From the NCBI RefSeq assembly GCF_900142255.1, contig NZ_FRAF01000002.1:1-64000 (forward strand): a stretch of 64,000 nucleotides of DNA, given 5' to 3'. Shown here in pieces: positions 25,099 through 33,491 of the stretch. A model generated the notes under the pieces. The model searched no databases. It saw only the letters and a program-made list of their open reading frames with translations, and was not told where the DNA came from. The stretch is from Alicyclobacillus tolerans. GTDB taxonomy: Bacteria; Bacillota; Bacilli; Alicyclobacillales; Alicyclobacillaceae. The translations under genes were made by a program, and so were the position numbers. The stretch's first letter is position 1, and each line of letters begins with the position of its first letter.

Positions 25099-26025
25099 AT
25101 GCACATAGAAAGTCATGAAGTGTTTTGTGCTGTGGTTGAGCATGGGAGCTTATCCCGTGCAGCGCATTTATTGCATATGACGCAGTCTACAGCAAGTCGT
25201 CATTTACAGGTGTTAGAAGAAGAATATGGAGGCTTGTTGTTTGAGCGAAGTGCTTCTGGATTGACACTGACATCGCTCGGACATGCCTTGTATCCCTTTA
25301 GCAGAGATATGTTGAGCTGTCATATGCGCGCTAAAGAAGAAATATTTCGTCTGCGGAGTCAAGGCGGGGGATTGTGCGTAGGAGCAACCTTGTCGATTGG
25401 CGAATATGTGCTTCCTGAACTTCTTGGTGAATTAAAAAAACAGTATCCTCTTACCGAAATTCGCATGCGTATAGCCAATACAGCTGAAGTGTTGAGGCTT
25501 TTAATCCATCACAGTATTGATATTGGTATTGTCGAGGGGCAGGTAAAATCTGCTTCCGATTTTCAAATTACTGAATGGATGGAGGACGATCTCGTTCTAG
25601 TTTGTCCACCTTTTCACCCGTTTGTTCATCAATCAGAAGTTACTTTGCAAGAAGTTTTACAAGAACCTCTTTTGTGTCGTGAAGAAGGTTCCGGTACGCG
25701 GCAAATTACAGAGCAAGCTCTTGATAAAGCAGGAGTTTTAGATCGAGTATCTTTTATGATGGAACTTGGCAGTACACAGGCGATTAAATCTGCGATTACT
25801 GCTGGCCTGGGTATTGCTTTTCTGTCAAGACTAGTGATTCGTGAGGATTGTTTGAACGGTACGTTGGTAGAAATCCCGGTCAGTGAGTTTCGCATTCATC
25901 GAAAACTATACATTGTGCAAAGACAAGAACGTTATGCGCGATACATGGTTGCCCATTTTTTATCGCTCTTATTAAAAGAAAGTTCCTCTTCCAAACACCG
26001 AGACGGACGGGAGTTGAAAACATGA
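25099..26025 (+). CDS. LysR-family transcriptional regulator (CysL-like)
   Basis: 308 aa. N-terminal winged HTH 'FCAVVEHGSLSRAAHLLHMT' 'QSTASRHLQVLEEEYGGLLFER'; the effector domain begins 'LCVGATLSIGEYVLPELLGEL', close to the CysL/selenium-metabolism LysR subgroup that responds to sulfur or related metabolites. It could control the downstream molybdoenzyme operon or its own operon; no operator was identified. ATG 25099 preferred over TTG 25096. The next gene overlaps by 4 bp. Confidence 0.87.
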   Translation: MHIESHEVFCAVVEHGSLSRAAHLLHMTQSTASRHLQVLEEEYGGLLFERSASGLTLTSLGHALYPFSRDMLSCHMRAKEEIFRLRSQGGGLCVGATLSIGEYVLPELLGELKKQYPLTEIRMRIANTAEVLRLLIHHSIDIGIVEGQVKSASDFQITEWMEDDLVLVCPPFHPFVHQSEVTLQEVLQEPLLCREEGSGTRQITEQALDKAGVLDRVSFMMELGSTQAIKSAITAGLGIAFLSRLVIREDCLNGTLVEIPVSEFRIHRKLYIVQRQERYARYMVAHFLSLLLKESSSSKHRDGRELKT

Positions 26026-26525
26026 ACTGGATTCCTATGTTATCTATGACGGAGGGAATGGTTACGCCGAATACAGGTTTTATGGAGTTTAATTTGCAAA
26101 TGCCAATGGGATATCGCGAATGGCGAGGTATGTTTACTGAATTGGGTGTAGAATCCACGTTATTTAATGGATACGCTCTTCAATACAAAGATGGTGGCAA
26201 AAAAATATCAGACACAGCTGTCCAACTGCATTTTTTTGAACACGGTTTGTATATTGCTCCACCCTTTGTTACAGAAGAATACTATTTTCACATTCCTATT
26301 CGGGAGTTAAAAATAGGAAAAGTTTATTTTGATCTTCCTAAAGAACAGAATTTGCTTTCCTTAGAAGGATATAAGCCGAAAAGAGAGCAACTGCAAGCAA
26401 TTGACATCTGGTCATGTCTTTCGGAGGATATGGAAGAACAAATCATTTATTCATTTTTTTATGAGGTTCATATCCAAACCGATTCGCGAATCTATCATTT
26501 TGAACGTTTTCGTCTGCAACAGTAG
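26022..26525 (+). CDS. Unknown protein, third gene of the LysR operon
   Basis: 167 aa, rich in aromatic residues, no membrane helix or signal. Segments such as 'MGYREWRGMFTELGVESTLF' and 'FFYEVHIQTDSRIYHFERFR' are not recognised. Its ATG overlaps the LysR stop (ATGA), so the two are translationally coupled. Confidence 0.65.
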   Translation: MNWIPMLSMTEGMVTPNTGFMEFNLQMPMGYREWRGMFTELGVESTLFNGYALQYKDGGKKISDTAVQLHFFEHGLYIAPPFVTEEYYFHIPIRELKIGKVYFDLPKEQNLLSLEGYKPKREQLQAIDIWSCLSEDMEEQIIYSFFYEVHIQTDSRIYHFERFRLQQ

Positions 26526-26658
26526 CTATTCAACTGATAGTACGTGTGGTTGACATGAAGACAGCTTACCGAACTACAAAACTATTTGTGAAATACTCAC
26601 CCTAAAGATATTCTGATGCCCGTCAATCGGTTACGAAGTATAGGAAGACGGATGCCCA

Positions 26659-26795
26659 ATGTCGTTCGAATTTATAGGTGTCGATCACGTTCAATTAGCT
26701 GCCCATGAAGGTTGAGAAGTGGAAGCTTAAAAATTCTTCACGGAGTTGTTAGGTTAGGGGGGAGATTCCAAAGCCAGAAAACCTTATGCACAGCC
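26659..26795 (+). pseudogene. Decayed VOC-family (glyoxalase-like) gene
   Basis: From ATG 26659 the frame reads MSFEFIGVDHVQLAAHEG, then a stop, EVEA, another stop, then KFFTELLG; after a shift the text continues with an EIPKPENL-like segment. This is the opening of a vicinal-oxygen-chelate protein (the His of 'GVDHVQLAA' is the usual metal ligand). It is clearly broken, and the remainder to about 26930 is not recognisable. The rest of the 26526-26949 gap holds only a possible TTGACA box at 26550 and the ribosome site of the next gene. Confidence 0.55.
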
Positions 26796-26949
26796 CGCGT
26801 GCTAGATTTGCATACGGGCAGGGTGAATGGCAATCGTGTGCTGGACAAAGATGCAGAACTCGATACCCGGTTGCAATTTTCGCATAACCTAGAGGCTCCT
26901 GACAGTGATACGCTTTGAGTATGCAGATTGTCAAAAGGAGGTCTTTAGG

Positions 26950-28509
26950 TTGAGCCAAATCATGGTCTCTTCTCCTTTACAAGAAGAAAAACCTATACGT
27001 TGGGGCAAAGTGATCAATCAGGAAACCTGCATCGGCTGCCATGCCTGTTCTGTAGCCTGCAAAATGGAACATGATGTGCCTCTCAGTGTCAACCGTACGT
27101 ATGTCAAACAGGTTGAAGTCGGCGTTTATCCTCAAGTCTCCCGGGAATTTCAAATTACTCGCTGTAATCAATGCGACGATGCTCCCTGTGTACCCATTTG
27201 TCCAGTCACAGCGATGTTTAAACGTGATGACGGTATTGTTGATTTCGATCGCGATGTGTGTATTGGCTGCAAAGCGTGTATGGCTGCTTGTCCATACGAT
27301 GCGATTTATATCAATCCTAACGTTCACAGCGCAGAAAAGTGCAATTTTTGTGCGCATCGGATCGACCAAGGGCTTGAACCGGCTTGTGTCATAGTATGTC
27401 CTGTGGAAGCGATTGTGGTTGGAGATCTCAATCAACCCGACAGTGAAGTTTTACAGCTTATCTCACGCCATAAAGCAGATGTCAGGAAACCCGAAAAAGG
27501 AACTAATCCTAAAGTTTTTTATGTTGGTGCAAGCGATTACACATTGAATCCTTCCAAAGCTCGCTACGAAACAATGAATATGTACGCTGAAGAGAGAACC
27601 GGTTATCCTGTCCATGATGAGCACCGTCAAAAAGGTAAACATAGCGTCGCCGCTGCTCGTTTGGCTTATGATGTTCCGCACCATTCACCATGGCATTGGG
27701 AAGTCTCTCTGTATACATGGACGAAATCAATTTCAGCAGGAGCTCTTATTATGCTGGCAATTTTTGCGCTCAGCGGTGTTTCATTAGATTCGACTATAGA
27801 GATGGTTGCTGCTGCAATTGGACTTGTATTTTTGGGTATTACAGGTATCCTGTTGATTTACGATTTGGAACACCCCTGGCGTTTTATCCGCATTTTTACA
27901 CGCCCTCAATGGAAATCTTGGCTGGTTCGCGGTTCCTTCATCATTGCTGGGTACGGCATTGTTCTTCTGCTGCAATTCTTACTGAGCCTTTTCCATCAAC
28001 AGCAACCAGAAATGTTTGTCGCTGTTGCCGGACTTCTTTTGGGTGCTTTTACAGCCATGTACACTGCATTTTTATTTGCTCAGGCTAAAGGACGCGATTT
28101 GTGGCAAAATCCCGCCCTGCCGTTACATCTTTTGTCTCAGGCAGTGTTGGCAGGAGCCGCGTCGTTTGCTATTGTCGGACTCTTTATCCCCATGTCTGGA
28201 AAAATGGAATTTATCATACAAACGACACTCATCGTCTCAGCTGGCGTACATTTAGCTTTGGTCTGCAGTGAAATGATGATTCCGCATACCATTGAGGATG
28301 CTAAACGAGCTGCTCATCAGATGATCTACGGTCGGTACAAATGGTTTTTCTGGACCGGGTTGTTAGCTGGGGGACTCGTTCCTTTTGTGCTTGGTTTCTT
28401 TATGCACAACCATACTTTAGAAATAGTAGGTTCAATTTTTGCTCTGCTGGGACTTTTTCCTTATGAACACGCTTACGTTCAAGCAGGTCAATCCATACCG
28501 TTAAGTTGA
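26950..28509 (+). CDS. Fused four-cluster ferredoxin subunit and NrfD/PsrC-type membrane anchor of a molybdoenzyme
   Basis: 519 aa. Residues ~1-155 form a DmsB/PsrB-like subunit with four Cys groups: CIGCHACSVAC (27-37), CNQCDDAPCVPIC (72-84), CIGCKACMAAC (104-114) and CNFC...CVIVC (131-150), enough for four [4Fe-4S] clusters. From ~258 to the end there are about eight hydrophobic helices of NrfD/PsrC type, which exchange electrons with the quinone pool. These two subunits are usually separate genes. TTG 26950 has a perfect AAAAGGAGG 8 bp upstream. It precedes the catalytic subunit by 67 bp; no signal peptide, so the Fe-S part should face the cytoplasm. Confidence 0.88.
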   Translation: MSQIMVSSPLQEEKPIRWGKVINQETCIGCHACSVACKMEHDVPLSVNRTYVKQVEVGVYPQVSREFQITRCNQCDDAPCVPICPVTAMFKRDDGIVDFDRDVCIGCKACMAACPYDAIYINPNVHSAEKCNFCAHRIDQGLEPACVIVCPVEAIVVGDLNQPDSEVLQLISRHKADVRKPEKGTNPKVFYVGASDYTLNPSKARYETMNMYAEERTGYPVHDEHRQKGKHSVAAARLAYDVPHHSPWHWEVSLYTWTKSISAGALIMLAIFALSGVSLDSTIEMVAAAIGLVFLGITGILLIYDLEHPWRFIRIFTRPQWKSWLVRGSFIIAGYGIVLLLQFLLSLFHQQQPEMFVAVAGLLLGAFTAMYTAFLFAQAKGRDLWQNPALPLHLLSQAVLAGAASFAIVGLFIPMSGKMEFIIQTTLIVSAGVHLALVCSEMMIPHTIEDAKRAAHQMIYGRYKWFFWTGLLAGGLVPFVLGFFMHNHTLEIVGSIFALLGLFPYEHAYVQAGQSIPLS

Positions 28510-28528
28510 CACCATTAAGTTGACACCA
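28501..28528 (+). repeat. 14-bp perfect tandem duplication spanning the stop codon
   Basis: TTAAGTTGACACCA occurs twice back to back (28501-28514 and 28515-28528). The first copy holds the TGA stop of the fused Fe-S/NrfD gene and each copy holds a TTGACA. It looks like a recent slippage duplication; it could also have created a -35-like box. Confidence 0.85.
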
Positions 28529-28576
28529 TATCGATGCTATTTTCTCTATTTCATATTTTGTTTGGAGGTGTGGAAT

Positions 28577-31567
28577 TTGGGTATTCAGGAGAAACATTTG
28601 GAAATGACCAAGGGCTTTGGTCATCTGCGCTCCCATCCTGAACCAGCTAAATGGGATGACTGGAAAGAATTAGATGCCAAAGCGTGGCCGAAAAAAGTGG
28701 AGCATCACTATGAACTCATTCCAACCGTTTGCTTCAATTGTGAAGCAGCTTGCGGTTTGTTGGCCTATATAGACAAAGAAACAGGAGAAGTCAAGAAATT
28801 GGAAGGCAATCCTCTGCATCCGGCTAGTCGTGGCAGAAATTGTGCTAAAGGCCCAGCAACGGTAAGTCAAATGACCAATCCGGAACGCATTCTGTATCCA
28901 CTCAAACGTGTGGGCAAGCGTGGAGAAGGCCGATGGGAACGAACCACTTGGGATGAAGCCTTAGACGACATTGCCGCTCGCATTCGTAAAAGTATCTTAG
29001 CCGGAAAGCGGGATGAAATTACCTATCATGTAGGTAGACCGGGTGAAGACGAGTATACAGAAAGAGTTTTGAAAACATGGGGTATTGATGGGTTGTCCTC
29101 TCACACCAATGTGTGTTCTTCAGGAGGACGTGCAGGTTATGCTTTTTGGATGGGAATGGATCGGCCTTCGCCAGATTACACAAACGCCAAGTTTATCTTA
29201 ATGATGAGTGCGCATTTAGAGTCCGGCCACTATTTTAATCCAAATGCGCAGCGTATTATAGAAGCTCAACAAAAAGGAACGAAAATCGCGGTTATTGATA
29301 CCAGGCTCTCCAATACGGCCTCGAAAGCTGATTACTGGTTGTCACCGTGGCCGGGTACGGAAGCTGGCTTGCTTTTGACTCTTGCGAATGTGTTGATTCA
29401 AAGTGAGCGATTTAATCAAGAGTTTGTACGTCAATGGGTAAACTGGAGGGAATTTTTAGCGGATCGACAGTATTTGCAAGATTTGAAACAGAGGGGCTTT
29501 TTGGATACTGTCCCTACAGGACAAACATTTCGGGACTTTGTGAACGTTTTGAAATCGATTTATGCGAGTTATACTCCCGAATGGGCAGAAGAGGAATGTG
29601 GTGTTTCAGCCGATTTAATTCGAAGTGTGGCTGAAGAAATTGCCCGCGCAGGAACAGCGTTTTCAAGTAATATTTGGCGCAATGCGGCTGCAGGACATCG
29701 TGGAGGTTGGATGATTACTCGCAGTCTGATGTTTTTGAATGTCTTGATGGGCGCAGTTGGAGAACCTGGAAGTATGATTCCTAACACATGGGTCAAGTTT
29801 GTTCCTACACGTCATACGATGCCAGAGCCTATTAGAGTTTGGAATGAAAATCATTGGCCACGCGAATTTCCGCTCTCTTATTTTGAAATGAGTTTTTGTC
29901 TTCCACATATCCTCAAAAAACGAAAGAAACGTTTGGAAGTATATATTACTAAAGTTATGAATCCGGTTTGGACTTTTCCAGATGGCTTCCAATGGATTGA
30001 AATGTTTCAAGAGCCCGATCGCGTTGGTTGCCATGTGACCTTATCTCCGGTTTGGTCTGAAACCGCCCAATTTTCTGATTATATTCTGCCTGTTGGTCTG
30101 GCCACAGAGCGGCACGATTTGCATAGTTATGAGACGCACGCTGCACAATGGATAGGTTTTCGTCAACCTGTCTTGAGAGTTTCAAAAGAACGAAAAGGTA
30201 ATTTTACAGGTGATACGAGAGACGCTAATCCAGGTGAGGTTTGGGAAGAAAATGAATTTTGGATTGAACTGTCGTGGAGAATCGACCCTGATGGAAGTTT
30301 GGGTATTCGCAAGTATCATGAGTCTCCATATCGTCCGGGACAAAAAATTACGGTGAATGAATATTATCAATGGATTTTTGAAAATGCTGTTCCAGGTTTA
30401 CCAGAGGCAGCGGCGGCTGAAAATATGACACCGTTAGCCTACATGAAACGATATGGCGTTTTTGAAATTACAAAAGATGTGTACGGAGTTTACAAAAGAC
30501 CAGTAGAAGAATCTGTTTTGCAGGATGCCGTTATTGTTCCAGAACCTTCTGAAGGACGGAACCTACAGGGTCAAGAGCCTGGTGTATGGGTGGATAAATT
30601 GCCACATTCCGCAAATCATGCTCCCTTGCCTGGACCGTTCAAGAATAAGGAAGGCAAAGTGAGAGCGGGTATTTTGGTAGACCAGCAAGCTGTGAAAGGC
30701 TGGCCAACGCCTTCAGGGAAATTGGAGTATTTCTCCACAACGCTCAGAGATTGGGGATGGCCGGAATACGCCATTCCGATTTATCCAAGAAATGAGCGAG
30801 AACGTCAATCCATGATTCATATTGTCAGTCAAGTGCATCATCAATCCATAGATCCAGCCAAAGGAGATTACATTTTATTGCCAACGTTCCGGTTGCCCAT
30901 GTTAATTCACACTCGAACCAATGGTGCCAAGTGGCTGCATGAGATTGCCCATACCAATCCCGTGTGGATTCATCCTGTAGATGCTGCTCGACTGGGTGTA
31001 AAAACAGGAGATGAAGTGCGTATTTCTACGGAAGTTGGCTCAATTGTAGATAAGGTTTGGGTTACAGAAGGTATCAAACCAGGCGTGATTGCGTGCTCCC
31101 ATCATTTGGGCAGGTGGCGATTACATGAAGAGATAGGTAGTGATCGATGGAGTTCGTCACTGGTTAAAATTGAAAAAAATCAATCGGGTCAATGGACGAT
31201 GAAACAAATTCATGGTCCGATTCCCTGGAAAAGTAAAGATCCTGATTCCGGACGAGTTTGGTGGACCGATGGGGGTGTGCATCAAAATATTATTTTCCCT
31301 CCTCAGCCCGATCCGATTAGCGGCATGATGTGTTGGCATCAGAGAATTCATGTAGAGAAAGTAGAAAATGGACGTCACTATGGAGAAATTGTAGCCGATC
31401 CTAAAAAGTCCTACGAAGTTTTTCAACGTTGGCTTGAGTTGACGCGGCCTGCGCCAGGACCGGGTGGACTCTACCGTCCCTATTGGATGCTTCGTGTTTT
31501 AAAGCCACATCCAGATGCTTATGTTGTTCCGGAGAGCGTTCCAGGAATGCGTGAAGTGAACCAATAA
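28577..31567 (+). CDS. Cytoplasmic molybdopterin oxidoreductase catalytic subunit (SoeA/PsrA/PhsA-like)
   Basis: 996 aa. The [4Fe-4S] motif C52-x2-C55-x3-C59-x29-C89 opens the protein ('TVCFNCEAACGLL'...'GRNCAKGP'). The likely Mo ligand is C180 in 'HTNVCSSGGRAGYAFWMG'. 'AVIDTRLSNTASKADYWLSPWPGTEAGLLL' and the C-terminal 'VWIHPVDAARLGVKTGDEVRI' are bis-MGD-binding features of the DMSO reductase family. There is no twin-arginine signal, so it should be cytoplasmic, as in SoeABC sulfite dehydrogenase and unlike exported Psr/Phs/Ttr enzymes. Substrate is not proven; sulfite oxidation is a reasonable guess. TTG 28577 has GGAGGTG 6 bp upstream. Confidence 0.85.
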   Translation: MGIQEKHLEMTKGFGHLRSHPEPAKWDDWKELDAKAWPKKVEHHYELIPTVCFNCEAACGLLAYIDKETGEVKKLEGNPLHPASRGRNCAKGPATVSQMTNPERILYPLKRVGKRGEGRWERTTWDEALDDIAARIRKSILAGKRDEITYHVGRPGEDEYTERVLKTWGIDGLSSHTNVCSSGGRAGYAFWMGMDRPSPDYTNAKFILMMSAHLESGHYFNPNAQRIIEAQQKGTKIAVIDTRLSNTASKADYWLSPWPGTEAGLLLTLANVLIQSERFNQEFVRQWVNWREFLADRQYLQDLKQRGFLDTVPTGQTFRDFVNVLKSIYASYTPEWAEEECGVSADLIRSVAEEIARAGTAFSSNIWRNAAAGHRGGWMITRSLMFLNVLMGAVGEPGSMIPNTWVKFVPTRHTMPEPIRVWNENHWPREFPLSYFEMSFCLPHILKKRKKRLEVYITKVMNPVWTFPDGFQWIEMFQEPDRVGCHVTLSPVWSETAQFSDYILPVGLATERHDLHSYETHAAQWIGFRQPVLRVSKERKGNFTGDTRDANPGEVWEENEFWIELSWRIDPDGSLGIRKYHESPYRPGQKITVNEYYQWIFENAVPGLPEAAAAENMTPLAYMKRYGVFEITKDVYGVYKRPVEESVLQDAVIVPEPSEGRNLQGQEPGVWVDKLPHSANHAPLPGPFKNKEGKVRAGILVDQQAVKGWPTPSGKLEYFSTTLRDWGWPEYAIPIYPRNERERQSMIHIVSQVHHQSIDPAKGDYILLPTFRLPMLIHTRTNGAKWLHEIAHTNPVWIHPVDAARLGVKTGDEVRISTEVGSIVDKVWVTEGIKPGVIACSHHLGRWRLHEEIGSDRWSSSLVKIEKNQSGQWTMKQIHGPIPWKSKDPDSGRVWWTDGGVHQNIIFPPQPDPISGMMCWHQRIHVEKVENGRHYGEIVADPKKSYEVFQRWLELTRPAPGPGGLYRPYWMLRVLKPHPDAYVVPESVPGMREVNQ

Positions 31568-31588
31568 TTGTATGGTCGCGGAGTTTTT

Positions 31589-31629
31589 GTTTCAGGAGCA
31601 GGGGAATAGCCGTCCCTTGCTCCTGAAAC
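31589..31629 (+). terminator. Terminator-like hairpin after the molybdoenzyme
   Basis: GTTTCAGGAGCA (31589-31600) pairs with TGCTCCTGAAAC (31618-31629), 12 bp, with further GGG/CCC inside. The T tract after it is weak (TGTTATC), but on the minus strand the stem is followed by AAAAACTCC, so direction is towards the his operon. Confidence 0.6.
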
Positions 31630-31683
31630 TGTTATCCAGATGTCTAGATGGGTTCTTTTCAGTGCAAGATTTACGACGCTTCA

Positions 31684-31712
31684 TTGACAACCGAATCTAT
31701 TTTCAGTAGACT
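31684..31712 (+). promoter_or_regulatory. SigA promoter of the histidine operon
   Basis: Consensus TTGACA (31684-31689), exactly 17 bp, TAGACT (31707-31712). It lies 74 bp before the hisZ start. No T-box-like or leader-peptide structure is obvious in the leader. Confidence 0.65.
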
Positions 31713-31785
31713 ACGGTCAAATGCTTTATCATATTAGCGAACTAAAGCAAATGACGCAGGTACTTGTCTGCTGGAGAGTGAGAGT

Positions 31786-32856
31786 GTGAATCGAGTTTTC
31801 TTTGAAGAACCAGCAACTTTTTCCGGTTCAAACAATGGCGATCGTCCTGCTGGCTTGAGAGATGCCTATCCTTCCTATGCCTCGAAGCGACGAGCGTTGG
31901 AAATACAACTGGTTGACTATTTCGAACAACGTGGATGTTCTTTAGTCAGTGCCTCCGCGATTGAGTCACTAGATACATTTTGGCGTGCCAAAACGTCACT
32001 TTCCGTCGATGATGCTTATCAAATACTTATGGCTCCTGGAAAGTTGGCGGTATTGCGCCCGGAAATGACACCCTCCATTGCGCGTATGGCAGCTCCTGTT
32101 TTGCAACAACATCCTCAGCCGCTTTACTGGTGTTACGCTGAACGTGTTTATCGCAAACCTGGAAGTGTTTCTTCCTGGTCTGAACTTGCTGTGGACGCTG
32201 TGGAATCTACACAAGTGGGAGTGGAATGGATGGGAGTAAGCGAGGCGGCAGATGCTGACTTGCTTTTGCTTTGCCATGAAGCGTTACAACAGTTATCGGT
32301 CCAGGGAGCGCGGACGGTAGTTTCACATGCTCGCTTAGCAGTTTTGTTTTTGAATGCTGCAGGAATTTCTGAAGATGTGATTGCGAAAAGTTTACAGCAA
32401 CTGGTCAGAGGGGACTATGTCGGTTTTCAAGAGCTTATGATGACTTACCATTCGTCTGTATCCTTACTGACTTGTCTGCGTCAACTCAATCCATATGATT
32501 CGGAAAGTCTGGAAAGACAATTGGAGCGTTGTGGGCAGGCTGTACAGAAGAACACAGAATTGTATCAAGTGTGGAATACAGTTGTATCTATTGCAAAACA
32601 AATTACAGAACTTGGCCGTCAACAAGAATATACTTTCGATTTTACGCTGACGCGCAATATTGCTTATTACACAGGTATTCTTTTTGAAACTTTTGCTCCC
32701 GGCGTTGGGGCTCCGATTGCTCTCGGAGGAAGATATGACGAGTTATTGAAGCAATATGGAGCTGACGCTCCTGCGGTCGGATTTGTCCTGGAATTGGAAC
32801 GTCTCTTGAACGTTGTTGCGTCGACAACAAATCGGGGAGGGGAATCACTTTGTTGA
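31786..32856 (+). CDS. hisZ: ATP phosphoribosyltransferase regulatory subunit
   Basis: 356 aa, a HisRS-like protein without tRNA-binding domain. Motif 2-like 'PLYWCYAERVYRKPG' and motif 3-like 'GGRYDELLKQYGADAPAVGFVLELERLL' are kept, and 'FDFTLTRNIAYYTGILFETFAPG' corresponds to the histidine-binding loops. It partners the short HisG downstream and confers feedback control by histidine. GTG 31786 with GGAGAG 7 bp upstream. First gene of the operon. Confidence 0.9.
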   Translation: MNRVFFEEPATFSGSNNGDRPAGLRDAYPSYASKRRALEIQLVDYFEQRGCSLVSASAIESLDTFWRAKTSLSVDDAYQILMAPGKLAVLRPEMTPSIARMAAPVLQQHPQPLYWCYAERVYRKPGSVSSWSELAVDAVESTQVGVEWMGVSEAADADLLLLCHEALQQLSVQGARTVVSHARLAVLFLNAAGISEDVIAKSLQQLVRGDYVGFQELMMTYHSSVSLLTCLRQLNPYDSESLERQLERCGQAVQKNTELYQVWNTVVSIAKQITELGRQQEYTFDFTLTRNIAYYTGILFETFAPGVGAPIALGGRYDELLKQYGADAPAVGFVLELERLLNVVASTTNRGGESLC

Positions 32857-33491
32857 CGATTGCTCTTGCCAAAGGACGCACAGCAGAAGATACGTTGCCT
32901 TTACTCGAGCAGTCAGGCTGGCCGCTTGCAGAAAATTTTTTCACCAGTCGCGCTCTCGTTTTCCCTGCCCACAGTCCAATCCTCGGGGAGCTTCAATATC
33001 TGTTGGCCAAGCCTATGGATGTGCCGACATACGTTCAATATGGTGTGGCCGATCTCGGTATTGTTGGCAAAGATATTTTGCTTGAGCAGCAATCTGATGT
33101 CTATGAATTAATCAATTTGGGGACAGCGCGCTGTACGCTTTGTCTGGCTGGCAAACCTGAAACAAAGATGAACCAAATTCGTCGTGTCGCAACGAAATAT
33201 CCGCGATTGGCGGAAGCGTATTTTCGCAGCGAAGGGCTGTCGGTAGAATTGGTAGAACTAGGAGGGAGTATTGAACTGGCAGCTGTGATCGGTTTGGCAG
33301 ATGCTATTTTTGACTTGGTGCAAACTGGAGCAACGCTTGCCGCTAATGGACTTCAAGTACTCCATGAGTGTCATAAAATTTCTGCACGCCTGATTGCGAA
33401 TCGCTCCAGTTTTCGTCTCAAACAAGACAAACTGGAACCGTTGTTGGTTGCTTTACAAAAAGCTACTACGGATGGAGAGGGTTGGATATGA
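32850..33491 (+). CDS. hisG: ATP phosphoribosyltransferase catalytic subunit, short form
   Basis: 213 aa, the short form that needs HisZ. 'LTIALAKGRTAEDTLPLLEQ' at the start and 'ELGGSIELAAVIGLADAIFDLVQTGATLAANGLQVL' in the PRPP-binding part. It catalyses the first step of histidine synthesis (ATP + PRPP). TTG 32850, 8 bp after GGGGAGGGG; overlaps hisZ by 7 bp. Confidence 0.94.
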   Translation: MLTIALAKGRTAEDTLPLLEQSGWPLAENFFTSRALVFPAHSPILGELQYLLAKPMDVPTYVQYGVADLGIVGKDILLEQQSDVYELINLGTARCTLCLAGKPETKMNQIRRVATKYPRLAEAYFRSEGLSVELVELGGSIELAAVIGLADAIFDLVQTGATLAANGLQVLHECHKISARLIANRSSFRLKQDKLEPLLVALQKATTDGEGWI

